A DNA stretch of 64,000 nt from Girardinichthys multiradiatus (lineage: Eukaryota; Chordata; Actinopteri; Cyprinodontiformes; Goodeidae). The position numbers and the translations under genes are program-made. The stretch spans positions 14,109,276 to 14,173,275 of the forward strand of contig NC_061818.1 of the NCBI RefSeq assembly GCF_021462225.1, written 5' to 3'. Every line of letters starts with the position of its first letter. The stretch's first letter is position 1. Below, piece by piece: positions 12,033-24,615 of this stretch. The notes under the pieces are model-generated. The model was not told the DNA's origin, searched no databases, and saw only the letters and a list, made by a program, of their open reading frames with translations.

Positions 12033-12495
12033 TATTTACATTGTAGATTCTCACCAAAGGCCATAAAACTATGAATGAAAACACATGTAATTATGTGGTA
12101 AATAAAAATGGTGAAATAATTCTAAACATTTTATATTTTAGATTCTTCCAAACAGCCACCCTTTGCTTTGATGACTGCTTTGCTCTCTTGGTATTCTCTC
12201 CATGAGCTTCATGAAGTGGTCACCTGAAATGGTTTTCCAAAAAGTGCTGAAAGAACATCCCAGACGTTCATTGAGAGATGGCCAAAGGTTAATATTTCAG
12301 TCATTACAGTAAAGGGTGGGTACTTAAAGGAATTTAAAATATAAAACATAGTTACAGTTTTTTGTTTGCTACATAATTGCATATGTGTTCATTCACAGTT
12401 TTGATGCCTTCAGTGAGAATCTACGTACAATGTAAATAGTCATAAACATAAAGAAAACCATTAAATGTGAAAGATGTTCTAAAACATTTGACCGG

Positions 12496-13838
12496 CATGT
12501 TTAGTCCAGGTCATTTATCTTTCCACCAATCCATTTTTCAATCCATCCAACCTGGTAGTAGGAATTTGTTTAAAGTTGAAATTAGTGAAACCTTGGGAAC
12601 ACCAGGATGCAGAATGGTTGTAAAAGCTGCAAACTGCTGTTGGTAATGTTCTGCTTCTCAACCTTGGGTCTTGCTATCTATGTGGATGTCACTTTGACAT
12701 GTATCACTTAAATACACATTGTTGCAGACTGTTTTGATATGGTACTGGAATTCCTCTTTTAGTTGGATAATGAGAAATGCCAAGAGCCAAAATGATTGCC
12801 AAGAGCCAACACCTCCTTAAATTGTAAGTAGATGTTGGCATGGTTTACAATCTCAGTCCTGTCAATTATGGATGGGATGCGGTGGACAGACATGTCCAAT
12901 CCATGGAGGCCCCACTCCTCAAATTCCCCGACCTAAATGGATCTACTACTAGCATCTTGCTGTCACATCCCACAACACACCTTCAGTGAGTCCATACCTT
13001 GATGGGCAATGCTGTTTTGGTAGCAAAAGAGGTGTGGAACAAGACACTATTAGGCAGGCAGTCATGAAGGTATGCCTAATTTGTGTTTGTGACACCTTAA
13101 ATACACATTGAATACATTCAGTCCCAGAGAATATCAGCATCAGTCATTGCTCTAGATTCAAACTAAAAGCTGCAGCAATTTGCAGTTTTTTAGACTGCCA
13201 CCAGGAGGCAGTTTCATACAGTAAACAAACAGAAAGGTGCTGCTCACAATCCACTGGCCTTGTGATGTAGCATTACATTGAAAATTATGACAAACAGCTC
13301 TAATAAAATGTAGTTTGAAAGCCCGCTCCATCAGTGGCTTTGAAGTGTATGTTTCTTAAACTATGCTTGGTATAATCTTCCCATCTATGATCCTTCTTCC
13401 TCTGGAGTCTCTCACAGTATCACAATTAGTGGGGCGTGGACATGAGATGTCATGTCTGTGCAAAGAGAGCTGCTTTGATACTAAATTACTGCAAACATTT
13501 TTCTGAGGCAGTAGTGAAATGAATTATGGAGGTGATTGTTATGAAGGTGTGGTGACCCTGTGACAATCTTGGTGAAACTGGTTTAGATCAAAGAATATAA
13601 TGGTGCTCAGATGAAATGCACTGACATTAGGAAGTCTTTTGGGACCTGAACAGAGACTGATGATGTAAAGAAGGATCCTCCTCAGAGAAACATGACACAC
13701 AGAACCAGTATTCCTTCTGTCTTCCTCTAACAGATCCAGTCAAGCAATTGATTCCTCAAAATCATAGTGTTTAGATTTTAAATAATTCTCAAAAGATCTC
13801 TCTTACCCTCTGGAACACACAGACATAAACGCACTTAC
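12496..13838. other. Non-coding interval
   Basis: No gene is supportable. The interval is moderately AT-rich, and its right end would be the start of an intron if the minus-strand donor at 13838/13839 is used. Confidence 0.4.
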
Positions 13839-14060
13839 CTCTGTCTGATTATTCGCGCGTTCACCAAGCATAGGAGCTGGTTTAAGGCATTTAACTGAAC
13901 CAAATCACTGTTAGTAGCTAGCAATGACCAGACGGGAGCGCTCTCTCCTAATGTCCCTCGCCATTCTCTATAACACTCCCTCACAATGAGGCCTGCTGTC
14001 ACACTCTCCCTGTCTCTTAGCAACCTTCTAACCCTACCTCCAGTCACTACGGTATCCGTA
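13839..14060 (-). other. Candidate first exon, minus strand
   Basis: On the minus strand the sequence CAGACAGAG is followed by GTAAGTGC, a near-perfect splice donor (last exon base 13839). The sequence upstream of it is richer in CpG than its surroundings. A minus-strand frame (13835-14047, starting MTGGRVRRLLRDRE) runs through the donor and has no recognisable domain, so the exon could be untranslated or start a short coding segment. It and the candidate at 580-1050 could be alternative first exons of one gene off the left edge. Weak evidence. Confidence 0.25.
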
Positions 14061-17000
14061 GTGACTGGATGGAGAAAGGGAGGGTCTCAAACTTGTGAAA
14101 GGTGGGTGAGAGGGTGGGATGACTGGGAGGAAAGGCTGGCTTGGGATCCCAATCAGCAAATCTGATTGGATGCAAACCTCAGTAACTAGTTGGGACACGG
14201 GTTTTTAGAGGATGATCATAGTGGATGAATGGTGAAGGAGATGTGAATCATGAAGCCAGATTTTTCAGGGCCACACTTAGATCATGATTCAAGTCAATGA
14301 TATTGAATAATGTGAAGTGGAGGAAAATGATAGCCTCAATTAAGCTAGATTGTCTTGAGGGTCACATTGGCCTCAGTGCAGCTCATGGTCCCTCCTTCCC
14401 CAGCATCTCCTCCCGGCGTCTGTTCCTCTCCTCTCACCTATGGAGTCCTGACTGTTAAATTTGATGGGGCCATCATCATCTCTGTTCTGCCCTTGTGACT
14501 CATGACGGGCTTTATGACTTCGCTAATCCTTGGGGGTCCGTACCCCCCACCTCACGGTGTGATATATGGTGCTGTCTCAATCACGGAGTGCAGGTGTTTG
14601 TGCCCAAAGTCAAAATGTGCACATTCTGCATAATATAATCTGATAAAATATCATGCAGATTACGTACAGTACATTGTAAGTATTTATATACTCAAGTATT
14701 AATACTCTATAACCCTAAGCATAATGGTGCAATGGAAGGAAAATTATTCATGGCTTTCAATACTTTTCCTCTGATACCCCTAAATAAAATCACCTGTGTG
14801 TAATTTAATCTCAGTAGAATTTTGTGGAGGCCTCACAGGTTTGTTTGAGAACACATAGCATCATATAGACCAAGGAACACAGCTTACAGGTCGGGGTGAA
14901 AGATGTGGAGAAGTTTAAAGTGGTGTTAGGTTGTAAAACAATATGCCAAGCTTTGCCCATCTGACAGAGCTCTGTCTGAGTTCTCATCTCAAAGAGAGCA
15001 TTAATCAGAGAAAAGAAACCACAAGCCAAGTAGAGGACACAGCAAACGTGGAAACGTGCTCTTGTCAGACATGACCGCAATTTAGGTTTTTTTGGCCTAT
15101 GTCCTAAAGATACGGTGGTGGTGGCAGTGATGCTGTGGTAATTTCTTTCTTCAGCAAGGAAAGCTAGTAAGAGTGGCAATGAAAGGATTTAGATCAATTA
15201 AAGGAAACTTTGAAGCCCACAGATGTTCTCTAATGAAGAACAGGCAAATATTTTAGTCTCTAGATGTGCAAAGCTGGTAGATACACAACCAAAAGGTGGT
15301 TCTACAAAGTTCTAACACGTGTGGGGAGAATTCACATGCATGCCACACCTTTCAGATTTTATATATATTTGAAACAACATAACATTTTCCTCCCAGTTCA
15401 CAATGTGGCAAAATTTTAAAAGAGTTGAAGTTACATGAAAACGTTTGTAAGGCAGCTTTAAAAGTCATAGGAAAAACCCATATATCAATTTACTGAGTGT
15501 TTGACAAGGGAGACACAATTTCCCCACACCTCTGCATGTGCTAACAGTCAAGGCACACAGGCTTTTAATGTGCTTAAAAATGTAGTGGGGACATATATTA
15601 TCACATCGCATATAGTGACATAAATGTAAATGTGATGTATTTAATTATATAATTTGAAATAAGATGGACTGACATGATGTGCACAACATTTCGTGTGATT
15701 TTCCGCATCTTAATTCATATCGTGCCAGGATTGGTGATGTGTGACGACAGGGACGGCACCTGATATGGAACCAGAAAAATGCAGTACATCGATGCTCGTT
15801 CAAAAAAGCATCCAGTTCTACTGAGTGCCGCCAAAACATGGCGCGAAAAGCCCAACCTGTAAAGAAATGCAACACCAGGTAAACTATCAGAGAAGATGAA
15901 TGAATTGAAGTGAGGAGGAGAAGATGTGCACGTACACGCCTGTGTTTACTGTGTGTGTGAGCGACTGTTAAAGACAGAGATAATGCTGGCTGCTGTTGCC
16001 ATGGCAACCCTCTCTCTTCCCTCTTAACCCTTTCTCCTCAGCACTTCCTTTTTCACCTTCTGTGTTTTAGCATCGCAGAGAGCTCTCACTTGTTAAAGTT
16101 CTGTCGCGCCATCTGCGCCTCTTCGCACATCTCTCTGCTCTTTGTGCTGCAGAACCTTCATTCAAGAACTCCTCAGGCCTTATCTTTATCTTGATTATTA
16201 ATCCTCGTTATGTTGGCGGCACACATGTGCTTTGTTAGCTGTGAATCATTCATTGCAACAGAACAGCGACAATTTGTGCCGAACAGTGTTAAGCATCAGG
16301 AAGTCATTGTTTCACTCAGATTGTGATGATTTTAAAAACTAGAACGCATGGTGGAACTTTTTCACTGCTGTCATGAAGGAAAGCAATTAGCAAACCTGAA
16401 GCAATGACAGAACTTGTGGAAGTTGCTGATTTGGAAATTTTACATGACACTGAATTGATGCCAGGTAGATCATTCTTTCACATGTTTATGTCCTTAGTAC
16501 AGAAGTGGTGCTATTCACCCTTAGTCACTTTTAGAACAAAACAATTAAATTTTAAATTTAGTCAGAATTTGTGAACTATTTTTTATCACGATACGACTTT
16601 TATTTGGGAACAATTCCAAACTGTAACATTTCATGTACTTTTGTTTAACTGTTGGGTTTACATTGACCTACTTCTTGTTAGGAGCAAAATTTGTATTATT
16701 ATGTCCCAACATGTAAAACATTAAAATTAAGAAATGGAGAGTATTTTTTTCTAGTTCTTCTTTTTTCTTTTTTTTTCCTTAACTACATTTTTATCAACCT
16801 GGTTTGTTTTAAGTATAAAGGCATTTCCAACTGTTTAAGCTACATACAAACATAAAAAAAAAGAACTAACTCTGTGCTGTGAGCTATTTCATTAAGCACA
16901 TTCATGAGTGGCGTAGACCTTTCAGGAAAGTTTGTACTTAAATGGATCTGGATTATTGAAAAGATCTTCTGTTAAAAGGTTGTAGACAGTTGGCTCTCTT

Positions 17001-17202
17001 GGTATAAGATTATTAATTATTTGGTCCAGGAGGCTAATGGCTAGTTTGAGGGAGGCCAAGACTGAGCAGTTTATGTGGACTCTTAATATATGACCCTTTC
17101 AACCATCATCACATTTGCATTGGGTGGTTAATTACAGAGAATCCGATGATTATTTACAGTAAAAGGAGGTTGGAGTTGGTGCACCAACAATGACCTTTCT
17201 GT
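14061..17202. other. Non-coding interval with a MITE fragment
   Basis: No gene is supportable. Around 14680-14820 there is a fragment (ATACCCCTAAATAAA followed by CACCTG and TGTAATTTAATCTCA) related to the interior of the MITE-like repeat at 55109-55982. Otherwise the stretch is AT-rich with poly-T runs near 16750. Confidence 0.45.
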
Positions 17203-17207
17203 GTGAA

Positions 17208-17578
17208 TGTTAGGGTTTGAAAACTTTTGTATTGTTTATCACTCATGTCTGCTCTAAGTGTTTTTCCCTCCTTACATGTCACAGGAAAGGGAGATGGGGA
17301 GAGGAGTGAGTTATGCTTTTATCAGCAACATGTAGGGACTGGTACCAAGTCCTCACTCCCTCTCTGTTTAAAATCAAGACACATGAACCCTAACCTTTCT
17401 GACCCCCCCCCCACACACACACACACACCTTGAATGTTTGTTGAACTGTGTGTGAACCAGCATGTATAAATAAAGAGAGAAGGGTGCCAACACTTGGTAG
17501 TCTGTACTGCAGAGCTACCCTTGCAAGTAAATTGACTGTATCGTTCTTGCCTCTGAGTTGACTAAATAATACCTAACA
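17208..17578 (+). repeat. 5' LTR
   Basis: 371 bp, beginning TGTTAGGG and ending CCTAACA. It contains a TATAAATAAA motif at 17465-17474 that can serve as TATA box and overlaps an AATAAA polyadenylation signal, plus a CA dinucleotide run near 17411-17430. Confidence 0.92.
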
Positions 17579-17584
17579 TTAACT

Positions 17585-17601
17585 TGGTCCTTCGAAGCCG
17601 G
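17585..17601 (+). promoter_or_regulatory. Retroviral primer-binding site, probably tRNA-Tyr
   Basis: TGGTCCTTCGAAGCCGG lies six bases after the 5' LTR. It complements the 3' end of vertebrate tRNA-Tyr (whose acceptor stem begins CCTTCGA) apart from one extra A. The tRNA identity is from general knowledge and the site itself is clear. Confidence 0.7.
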
Positions 17602-17907
17602 ATATTATAAGAACTAAACTGATCTTATTTTTCTTTGTAGTGACTGGCGGGTCTCCGGGAACAGTCTGACGTTGAGATAAGCGCTGCCGCACAGCCGCAC
17701 CTAGGCCTGGTGGCTGAAAGTCCCGGTGTGTGATATTCGCATCTGGCCGGTGGGTTATCATCTTGCTTGATGCCAGGTGACCCTGGGGATCCGACAGAGT
17801 CACCTAGAAGTCAACTCCGAGGTGAAATACTTTAAAATACAGTACATGAGATAAGAGTAAGCGCTATAGAAATAAAAGAAGAAAAGTACTTAAAAGTTGT
17901 TGGTAGT

Positions 17908-18071
17908 GTGTCGCCGGTAAGGACACTGCATTGGATAGGTTTTATTTCGCCGCAAGGAAATAGCGATAAATTTAGGTAGGATCTCGCCGCAAAGAGATCA
18001 GAAACGACTAGGTAATTCCGCCGTAAGGGAACTGGATAATTTGGTTGGTAACATTTCGCCGCAAGGAAATG
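17908..18071 (+). other. Array of five covarying RNA hairpins in the retroviral leader
   Basis: Five stem-loops lie at 17908-17926, 17943-17962, 17980-17999, 18016-18031 and 18052-18071, so their starts are 35, 37, 36 and 36 nt apart. Stems are GTGTC/GACAC, TATTTC/GAAATA, GATCTC/GAGATC, TTCC/GGAA and CATTTC/GAAATG. The arms differ but always pair, while the loop is nearly constant: GCCGGTAAG, GCCGCAAG, GCCGCAAA, GCCGTAAG and GCCGCAAG. Spacers share a TAGGT- or TTGGT-like core. The position between primer-binding site and any gag start suggests a role in RNA packaging or dimerisation. That role is inference. The pairing is seen directly. Confidence 0.75.
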
Positions 18072-18099
18072 AAATTAAATGTTGAATAATAAGGGAGCT

Positions 18100-21000
18100 C
18101 ATCAACTAAGCTAGGTCGACCACATATATGCTGAAGGGACATACATATGTCAAAATACTAACTGTGTGAGTGTTGCTGTGTGTGTTTGGAGGACTAAGCA
18201 TTTTTGGAAGAGTCATAGCAAGATTCTGTTGGTCCTGTGTTTTCTTTTGCACAGATTAAAAATACCTTTTATCTGGGACATTCATACTCTACAAATATAT
18301 CTGGGTGAGAAGTTGCTCTGTATTATTATTATATTTTTTTTAATAACACATTAACCATCATCTCCTAAAACAATTAAACAAAAAGGTGGGGATGATTGTG
18401 TTAAATGTGCTTTATCTTGGGAAGATAAGTTTGGTTTTTCACAGAGTGGAAGTTTGAGTGTAAATAAGTTAAATAGTTTAAATAGTTTCAAGTAAAACAG
18501 TTGATGGATGGAGATCAGAAAAATAAAAAACATAAGAAAAAGATTAAAAAGCACAGAGTGCATCAATTAAGGTGTTAAAGAGTTAAAACTTTCCTGCAGG
18601 AAGTTTCGTTTGTCTTAAATATTGCGATCAGTCGGAAAAGAAAGGAGTATAGTGCATGTTATGGTGGACAACTGACTGACTGACTGATAATATTTCTGTG
18701 TGCAAAATCTGAACCTATACTAAACTTTTTTTCTGCCTCTCTCACACACATACACACACATATATGGGATTTGAGTGCAACATCTGCGTTTTTGAGTCTG
18801 GACTTTAGAAACCTGCCGTTCCCATGGCTACTCAACCAGAGACGCTTCTTCATCATGGCCTGAAAGAGAGAGGTTCTGTCTGCCTGCTTGCTGCAAATGA
18901 CAGTGTGAGTTTCCACCAGAACTAAACTCAGAAGAAGTCTGGCCCCAAACCCACTCAGATGGACAACAATCCATGCTGCTGCAGAGCCAGAAGAGCGATC
19001 TTATGCGGGCGGAAGAGAAACAGGCCGGAGCAAAGTTTCTTCTTTCTCCGTCCTGGAGAAGTTAAAGTGGACAATGAAGGAGTGAATCTCCCACCAACAG
19101 ACCAGAAAGGCTTGGATTGTTTTTGGACTGATAGAGGACTGTGTGCCATGACAGTCTGACTCTGGAGCGATTAAGAAACTGATGGGGGTAACGTACAAAC
19201 ACACACACATTTGCGTAAATCTTTTCCTATTTTCTGCAACAAAGAACGCTTATTAACCGCTGCTCATGTGACGCTTGCTTGACGTTGACAGATATAGCGG
19301 GTTAAAATATTATTTTAGTGTTAGAAAAGTATCTTCAAAAGGGTGATAACTTAGCTCATTTGATACTTTCCAGTTAATTCTTTCAGAGAAGCAAGTTCTC
19401 TTTGGTCGTGGAATATTCAGGATCAATTATTCTAGTTATTAAAAGTTATTAAAAGCAGAGAAAGTTACATCTCCAAAACTCAGCAGTTTCTATGTCATTC
19501 TCAGGACAGATATCATGAAGGAGCATTTTTAAAACCCAGCGCATGCGTAACACCTGATGGTTTTCTCCTTCAGGTATTATTTTCTGTTGTCAGAGTTTGT
19601 ATTCCATAAATCTAATGGGTAGAGACCTCATTAAAACAGGCTTAGTTCTACTGCAGATGGTCTTCATACAGTCTCTGACACAGTACTTACAGTTTGGTGC
19701 AGTTTTTGTCCGCAAGTGTTAACTGACGCTTATGGAAAGTACAAATTCATTGTTTTTCACAGCAGCTGCTGGGATGAGGTTATATTAGGTTTTTTCTTCC
19801 CTCTTTTGATTCATGCAGCGTGTTGATTTATACTGTACCTTATATCAGGTCCTGACAAAAAACTATGAAAGGCTTGGTTCTGCAGGTTCTTTTTTCTCCC
19901 TTTGGGGAAGGAAAGGACACCTAATCAGTTCTGTGTTGCACAGAAATATTAAAACACTTGTTGTTTTCTAAGATATCACCAGCTAAAACATTTTAAACTT
20001 TTGAAAGTAATTGGTTTTGTTAAACACATTTTCCTTGGTAAAACAAACCTTTAAAATGAGAATGGGAAAAATTGGGTTATTTTTGAAGGTAAGAAAGAAT
20101 CTGATTGGACAGTGGTACCACACAAAAAAAAAAATTAAAACATATCTAAGCCAATGATAGGTTCCAGTCATTTGGTGGCTTTGAAATGAAATAATACTCA
20201 AAATTTCTACTCTGGGGAACACAGATTGGGGTTGAAGAGTTTTGTTTTGGAACCAAGGTTATGATTTTTATAACGGAATAAAGGAAATCCTTCATTTTAA
20301 GAAAAGAAAAGATATAAAGGCTCTCTCAATACTAAAGAGGACGGTCGGCTCAAACTCAAGTCTCCTTGTTTGATTTCTTAGGGTTTAAAGATTAAAAGAA
20401 TACATAGGAGTACAAAGGTACACAAGGTAATTTCAGATTACTAAGAGATAAAATATTGGAACATTTATCCGCATTTGGATTATTAAAGAAGGGTTCTAGT
20501 AATAATTTTCTCCCCAACTCTCAAAATTTAAATAGCCAAATTAAGGAAAATTATATGTGTCCTCCCTTTGAAACGCTATGTGGAAAAAAGTCCAGTTTGG
20601 AGTCAAGTTTATTATCTTAATTTCTGATTAAGTCAAACACTGCAGTTTTTGTTTTGTTTGGGTATAGCATAAAAATGTCAACGCCGTCTTAAAATACTTC
20701 TTTGCATTTAACCTGAGCAGGGAAATTCTTGAATGCAGCTGCGATCAAATTGAGCAAAACAAAAAGAGAACTATAACAATAACTCTCAGGATTGTAGTTA
20801 TTATTATAAAGTTACAGTACAAAGAATTGGCAAAAGGTTTCAGCATCAGTGAATTTGGATTCATTTAAGAGAAAACTGTTGCTGTGCTTCTAAATACTTT
20901 GAGATCTCTTTGGACTATGTGCATTCATCTTAAAAAGGATCCTGAAAATTGTAATAACAAGATTGATCAATTACAGCATTAAAAAATATGGCTGAGAAAA

Positions 21001-22159
21001 CATATTTTAAAAAGAGATTGTTAAAAATGTATTTTAATTCTTGAAGCTTCAAATTTGGCCATTTGTCTGTCTTGGATGTTTTGTCTTTGTTTTGATGGAA
21101 TGAATGTTTGTTTATATGTTGCATGAAACAATAATCCATGTTTAGAATAATGTTTCTAAATCCCAGATTGATTAAAACTTTGAGTTTTCAGGAGAGTTAA
21201 GAAGCAGCTTGTTTCTGAGGTAGGTGCATGTTAACAGTTTTGTAGTTTAAGTTACACTAATGTGGGATGAGATGAAGAAACTGTGGTTCCGCCCATAGGC
21301 TGTCAATCATAGGTTAGTTCTGCCTGACTCCGCCCACCTACCAGGTTGGTTCATGCCTTTGTTGTCATGGTAACGCTCAGCACCTCCCTTCCTGAGTTTT
21401 AACATTGTTTAAGAGACAATAGAATCAAAAGGCTTGTAGTGATTGCTGCCTTATAAACATGTTTTTTGTATAATAATTAAGGATGTAGCATGACTTTTAG
21501 ATTTATGTGTTTTACTATAAAAAGGTTAATGAAATAGTTTAAACTAGTTTGAAGAATTAGTTTTGCATACAGAATCATTGGTGATTTATTAGATTGAAAG
21601 TTTCCCTGGTGCCATTAAGCTAACTGACAGTTCAAGATATGCCAAAAGTAAGTAATATATTTTTGATAAAGAATCAGTTATGATTTCATACTTGACAGGA
21701 ATTATTTATTAGATTAAATTTATAGGGTTTATACATCTGAATTACATTAGATGTCCATTAATCTAATACACATCTTCATACAAGACAAATCAGGATGATA
21801 TGTGACTTATTTCTAAGTGAAATATTGATGAACTGTACAACAACTGAAGTTTGTGTTTTGTTGTTAATGGAACTGAATTGCAGTTAAAAACATCTGGATT
21901 TTCTTTATGTTGCTTTCATTAAATTCATAGTGACACAGTTATGTCAGAATTAATTTCTTTGGTTCTATGTAATGTGATCTTGGTTACTAGAACATTTTTG
22001 TACAAACGTTTTGATGGATTGTCGCAGGGGTTGGACCCTGCGTGGAAGAGGGGAATGTCAGAATAAAGTAACATGGGGATATTGCCAAGATAATTTTTTT
22101 CCACATCTTTGTGTGAAGATAGGATGTTGTTTTACTGTCAAAAACTGTCCACTGTGTTT
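18100..22159. other. Non-coding interior of the LTR element
   Basis: This 4-kb stretch should hold gag and most of pol, but there is no open frame above about 90 codons and no conserved retroviral motif that I can read. It is markedly AT-rich after 19200. It may be a decayed or replaced interior. Confidence 0.55.
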
Positions 22160-22400
22160 TCTCAAGTTTCACAGACGGTGAAGGCTGCATTACCAGAAAC
22201 AGCCACTTCAACCCTCCAGTCCTTTATTTCTGGCGACTGGATTCTGGTCAGAGAATCTAGGAGAAAACACTGGAAGTCCAGGCGCTAGAATGGCCCATAT
22301 CAGATCCTACTAGACACCCAGGAAAGCTGCAGGAAAGCTCCAGCTCCTCCAGCTTCATCTGGCTTCCAGGACACAAGTCATCTTACAACTGGATCATCCA
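22160..22400 (+). pseudogene. Retroviral integrase C-terminal relic
   Basis: One frame reads GDWILVRESRRKHWKSRR, an in-frame TAG, then NGPYQILLDT. That is the SH3-like C-terminal domain pattern (G-D-W/V-V-L-V ... R-W-x-G-P-Y/F) of gamma- and epsilon-type retroviral integrases. The nonsense codon stands where such proteins have Trp before the Gly-Pro. Downstream the frame deteriorates. The upstream catalytic core was not found. Confidence 0.6.
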
Positions 22401-23006
22401 CGGCCCGAAAGGTGTGAGGACAGCGGACCACCACAAGATAAAGAACTGTAAGCTGATCACTGGCGAGTGATTGAAGAGGTGGTTGAAGAACACTGTTCTT
22501 ACAAGGGCACAATCTCTTGGGCAGTGCAACGTTATTACAGAATCTACTTAAGGCCATCGCATTGCTTGAAAGTTAGAAATCATAAGGTCATTTGCCTCAC
22601 TGCACACACACCACAGTGAGACACACATTAGGAAAACATACAGGGAAGACCTCTACACATTGCACATAACCTTTCTCTGGATGATGGACTGGCGATGTCT
22701 GCAACAGAGAGACAGTCAAACATGCGCCATGATGCTTATTCTCCTTAATTTCTTAACATTTGGTGGCTACTAGGCCCTCCTTTGCCTGGACAGCGAGGGT
22801 CAGCCAAATTCTTTTCTCCCACTTTGACAGCGAAACTGACTCTGAGGAGGAAATCTCGGATGCTTTTATCTAACTTTCATGTTTATTGCTTGATATCTAT
22901 CATTATGGTATTATTACAAATTTGAAATGTGTTCATTTCCACCGTTGTTTAGTTGGACTATGGAAGCCTAACTTCCAGCAGGTTAGAGTTCCTGTTTCTA
23001 AACAGA

Positions 23007-24615
23007 CAGGTCCTTCTCAAAATATTAGCATATTGTGATAAAGTTCATTATTTTCCATAATGTAATGATGAAAATTTAACATTCATATATTTTAGATTCA
23101 TTGCACACTAACTGAAATATTTCAGGTCTTTTATTGTCTTAATACGGATGATTTTGGCATACAGCTCATGAAAACCCAAAATTCCTATCTCACAAAATTA
23201 GCATATTTCATCCGACCAATAAAAGAAAAGTGTTTTTAATACAAAAAACGTCAACCTTCAAATAATCATGTACAGTTATGCACTCAATACTTGGTCGGGA
23301 ATCCTTTGGCAGAAATGACTGCTTCAATGCGGCGTGGCATGGAGGCAATCAGCCTGTGGCACTGCTGAGGTCTTATGGAGGCCCAGGATGCTTCGATAGC
23401 GGCCTTTAGCTCATCCAGAGTGTTGGGTCTTGAGTCTCTCAACGTTCTCTTCACAATATCCCACAGATTCTCTATGGGGTTCAGGTCAGGAGAGTTGGCA
23501 GGCCAATTGAGCACAGTGATACCATGGTCAGTAAACCATTTACCAGTGGTTTTGGCACTGTGAGCAGGTGCCAGGTCGTGCTGAAAAATGAAATCTTCAT
23601 CTCCATAAAGCTTTTCAGCAGATGGAAGCATGAAGTGCTCCAAAATCTCCTGATAGCTAGCTGCATTGACCCTGCCCTTGATAAAACACAGTGGACCAAC
23701 ACCAGCAGCTGACACGGCACCCCAGACCATCACTGACTGTGGGTACTTGACACTGGACTTCTGGCATTTTGGCATTTCCTTCTCCCCAGTCTTCCTCCAG
23801 ACTCTGGCACCTTGATTTCCGAATGACATGCAGAATTTGCTTTCATCCGAAAAAAGTACTTTGGACCACTGAGCAACAGTCCAGTGCTGCTTCTCTGTAG
23901 CCCAGGTCAGGCGCTTCTGCCGCTGTTTCTGGTTCAAAAGTGGCTTGACCTGGGGAATGCGTCACCTGTAGCCCATTTCCTGCACACGCCTGTGCACGGT
24001 GGCTCTGGATGTTTCTACTCCAGACTCAGTCCACTGCTTCCGCAGGTCCCCCAAGGTCTGGAATCGGCCCTTCTCCACAATCTTCCTCAGGGTCTGGTCA
24101 CCTCTTCTCGTTGTGCAGCGTTTTCTGCCACACTTTTTCCTTCCAACAGACTTCCCACTGAGGTGCCTTGATACAGCACTCTGGGAACAGCCTATTCATT
24201 CAGAAATGTCTTTCTGTGTCTTACCCTCTTGCTTGAGGGTGTCAATAGTGGCCTTCTGGACAGCAGTCAGGTCGGCAGTCTTACCCATGATTGGGGTTTT
24301 GAGTGATGAACCAGGCTGGGAGTTTTAAAGGCCTCAGGAATCTTTTGCAGGTGTTTAGAGTTAACTCGTTGATTCAGATGATTAGGTTCATAGCTCGTTT
24401 AGAGACCCTTTTAATGATATGCTAATTTTGTGAGATAGGAATTTTGGGTTTTCATGAGCTGTATGCCAAAATCATCCGTATTAAGACAATAAAATACCTG
24501 AAATATTTCAGTTAGTGTGCAATGAATCTAAAATATATGAATGTTACATTTTCATCATGACATTATGGAAAATAATGAATTCATCACAATATGCTAATAT
24601 TTTGAGAAGGACCTG
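23007..24615 (-). mobile_element. Tc1-like transposon, family 1, copy 2
   Basis: Same ends as copy 1 (CAGGTCCTTCTC and its complement), transposase on the minus strand. The right flank keeps the TA at 24616-24617, whereas the left flank reads GA, so one TA base has changed. It lies within the retroviral interior, after the integrase relic. Confidence 0.92.
23284..24288 (-). pseudogene. Tc1-family transposase with two nonsense codons
   Basis: The frame has exactly the same 335 codons (including stop) as copy 1, from the ATG at 24288 to 23284, and no frameshift. Two codons are TGA: at 24198-24196, where copy 1 has CGA (Arg of SERIGC), and at 23964-23962, where copy 1 has TGC (Cys of GYRCRIP). 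The catalytic triad (DESKF, HDLAPAH, PIENLW) is preserved downstream. The first TGA is also present in the fragment at 58719-59161. Confidence 0.9.

Larger units (their letters stand above)
10482..12495. mobile_element. Deleted Tc1-like element hosting another Tc1
   Basis: The outer ends are inverted copies: CCAGTCAAACGTTTTAGA at 10482 and the complement of CCGGTCAAATGTTTTAGA at 12495. A TA precedes the left end at 10480-10481. Only end-proximal sequence remains (10482-10539 and 12035-12495), so this is a non-autonomous, deleted member of a fish Tc1-like family. A complete element of another family lies at 10540-12032. A fragment of the same right end recurs at 40504-40640. Confidence 0.7.

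Noticed and set aside
17908..18071. CRISPR-like array because of regular spacing
   Set aside because: Vertebrate nuclear DNA, the constant part is the loop rather than a full repeat, and the context is a retroviral leader.
18959..19159. 66-codon frame as a retroviral gag remnant
   Set aside because: No zinc knuckle, capsid or other gag motif could be read.
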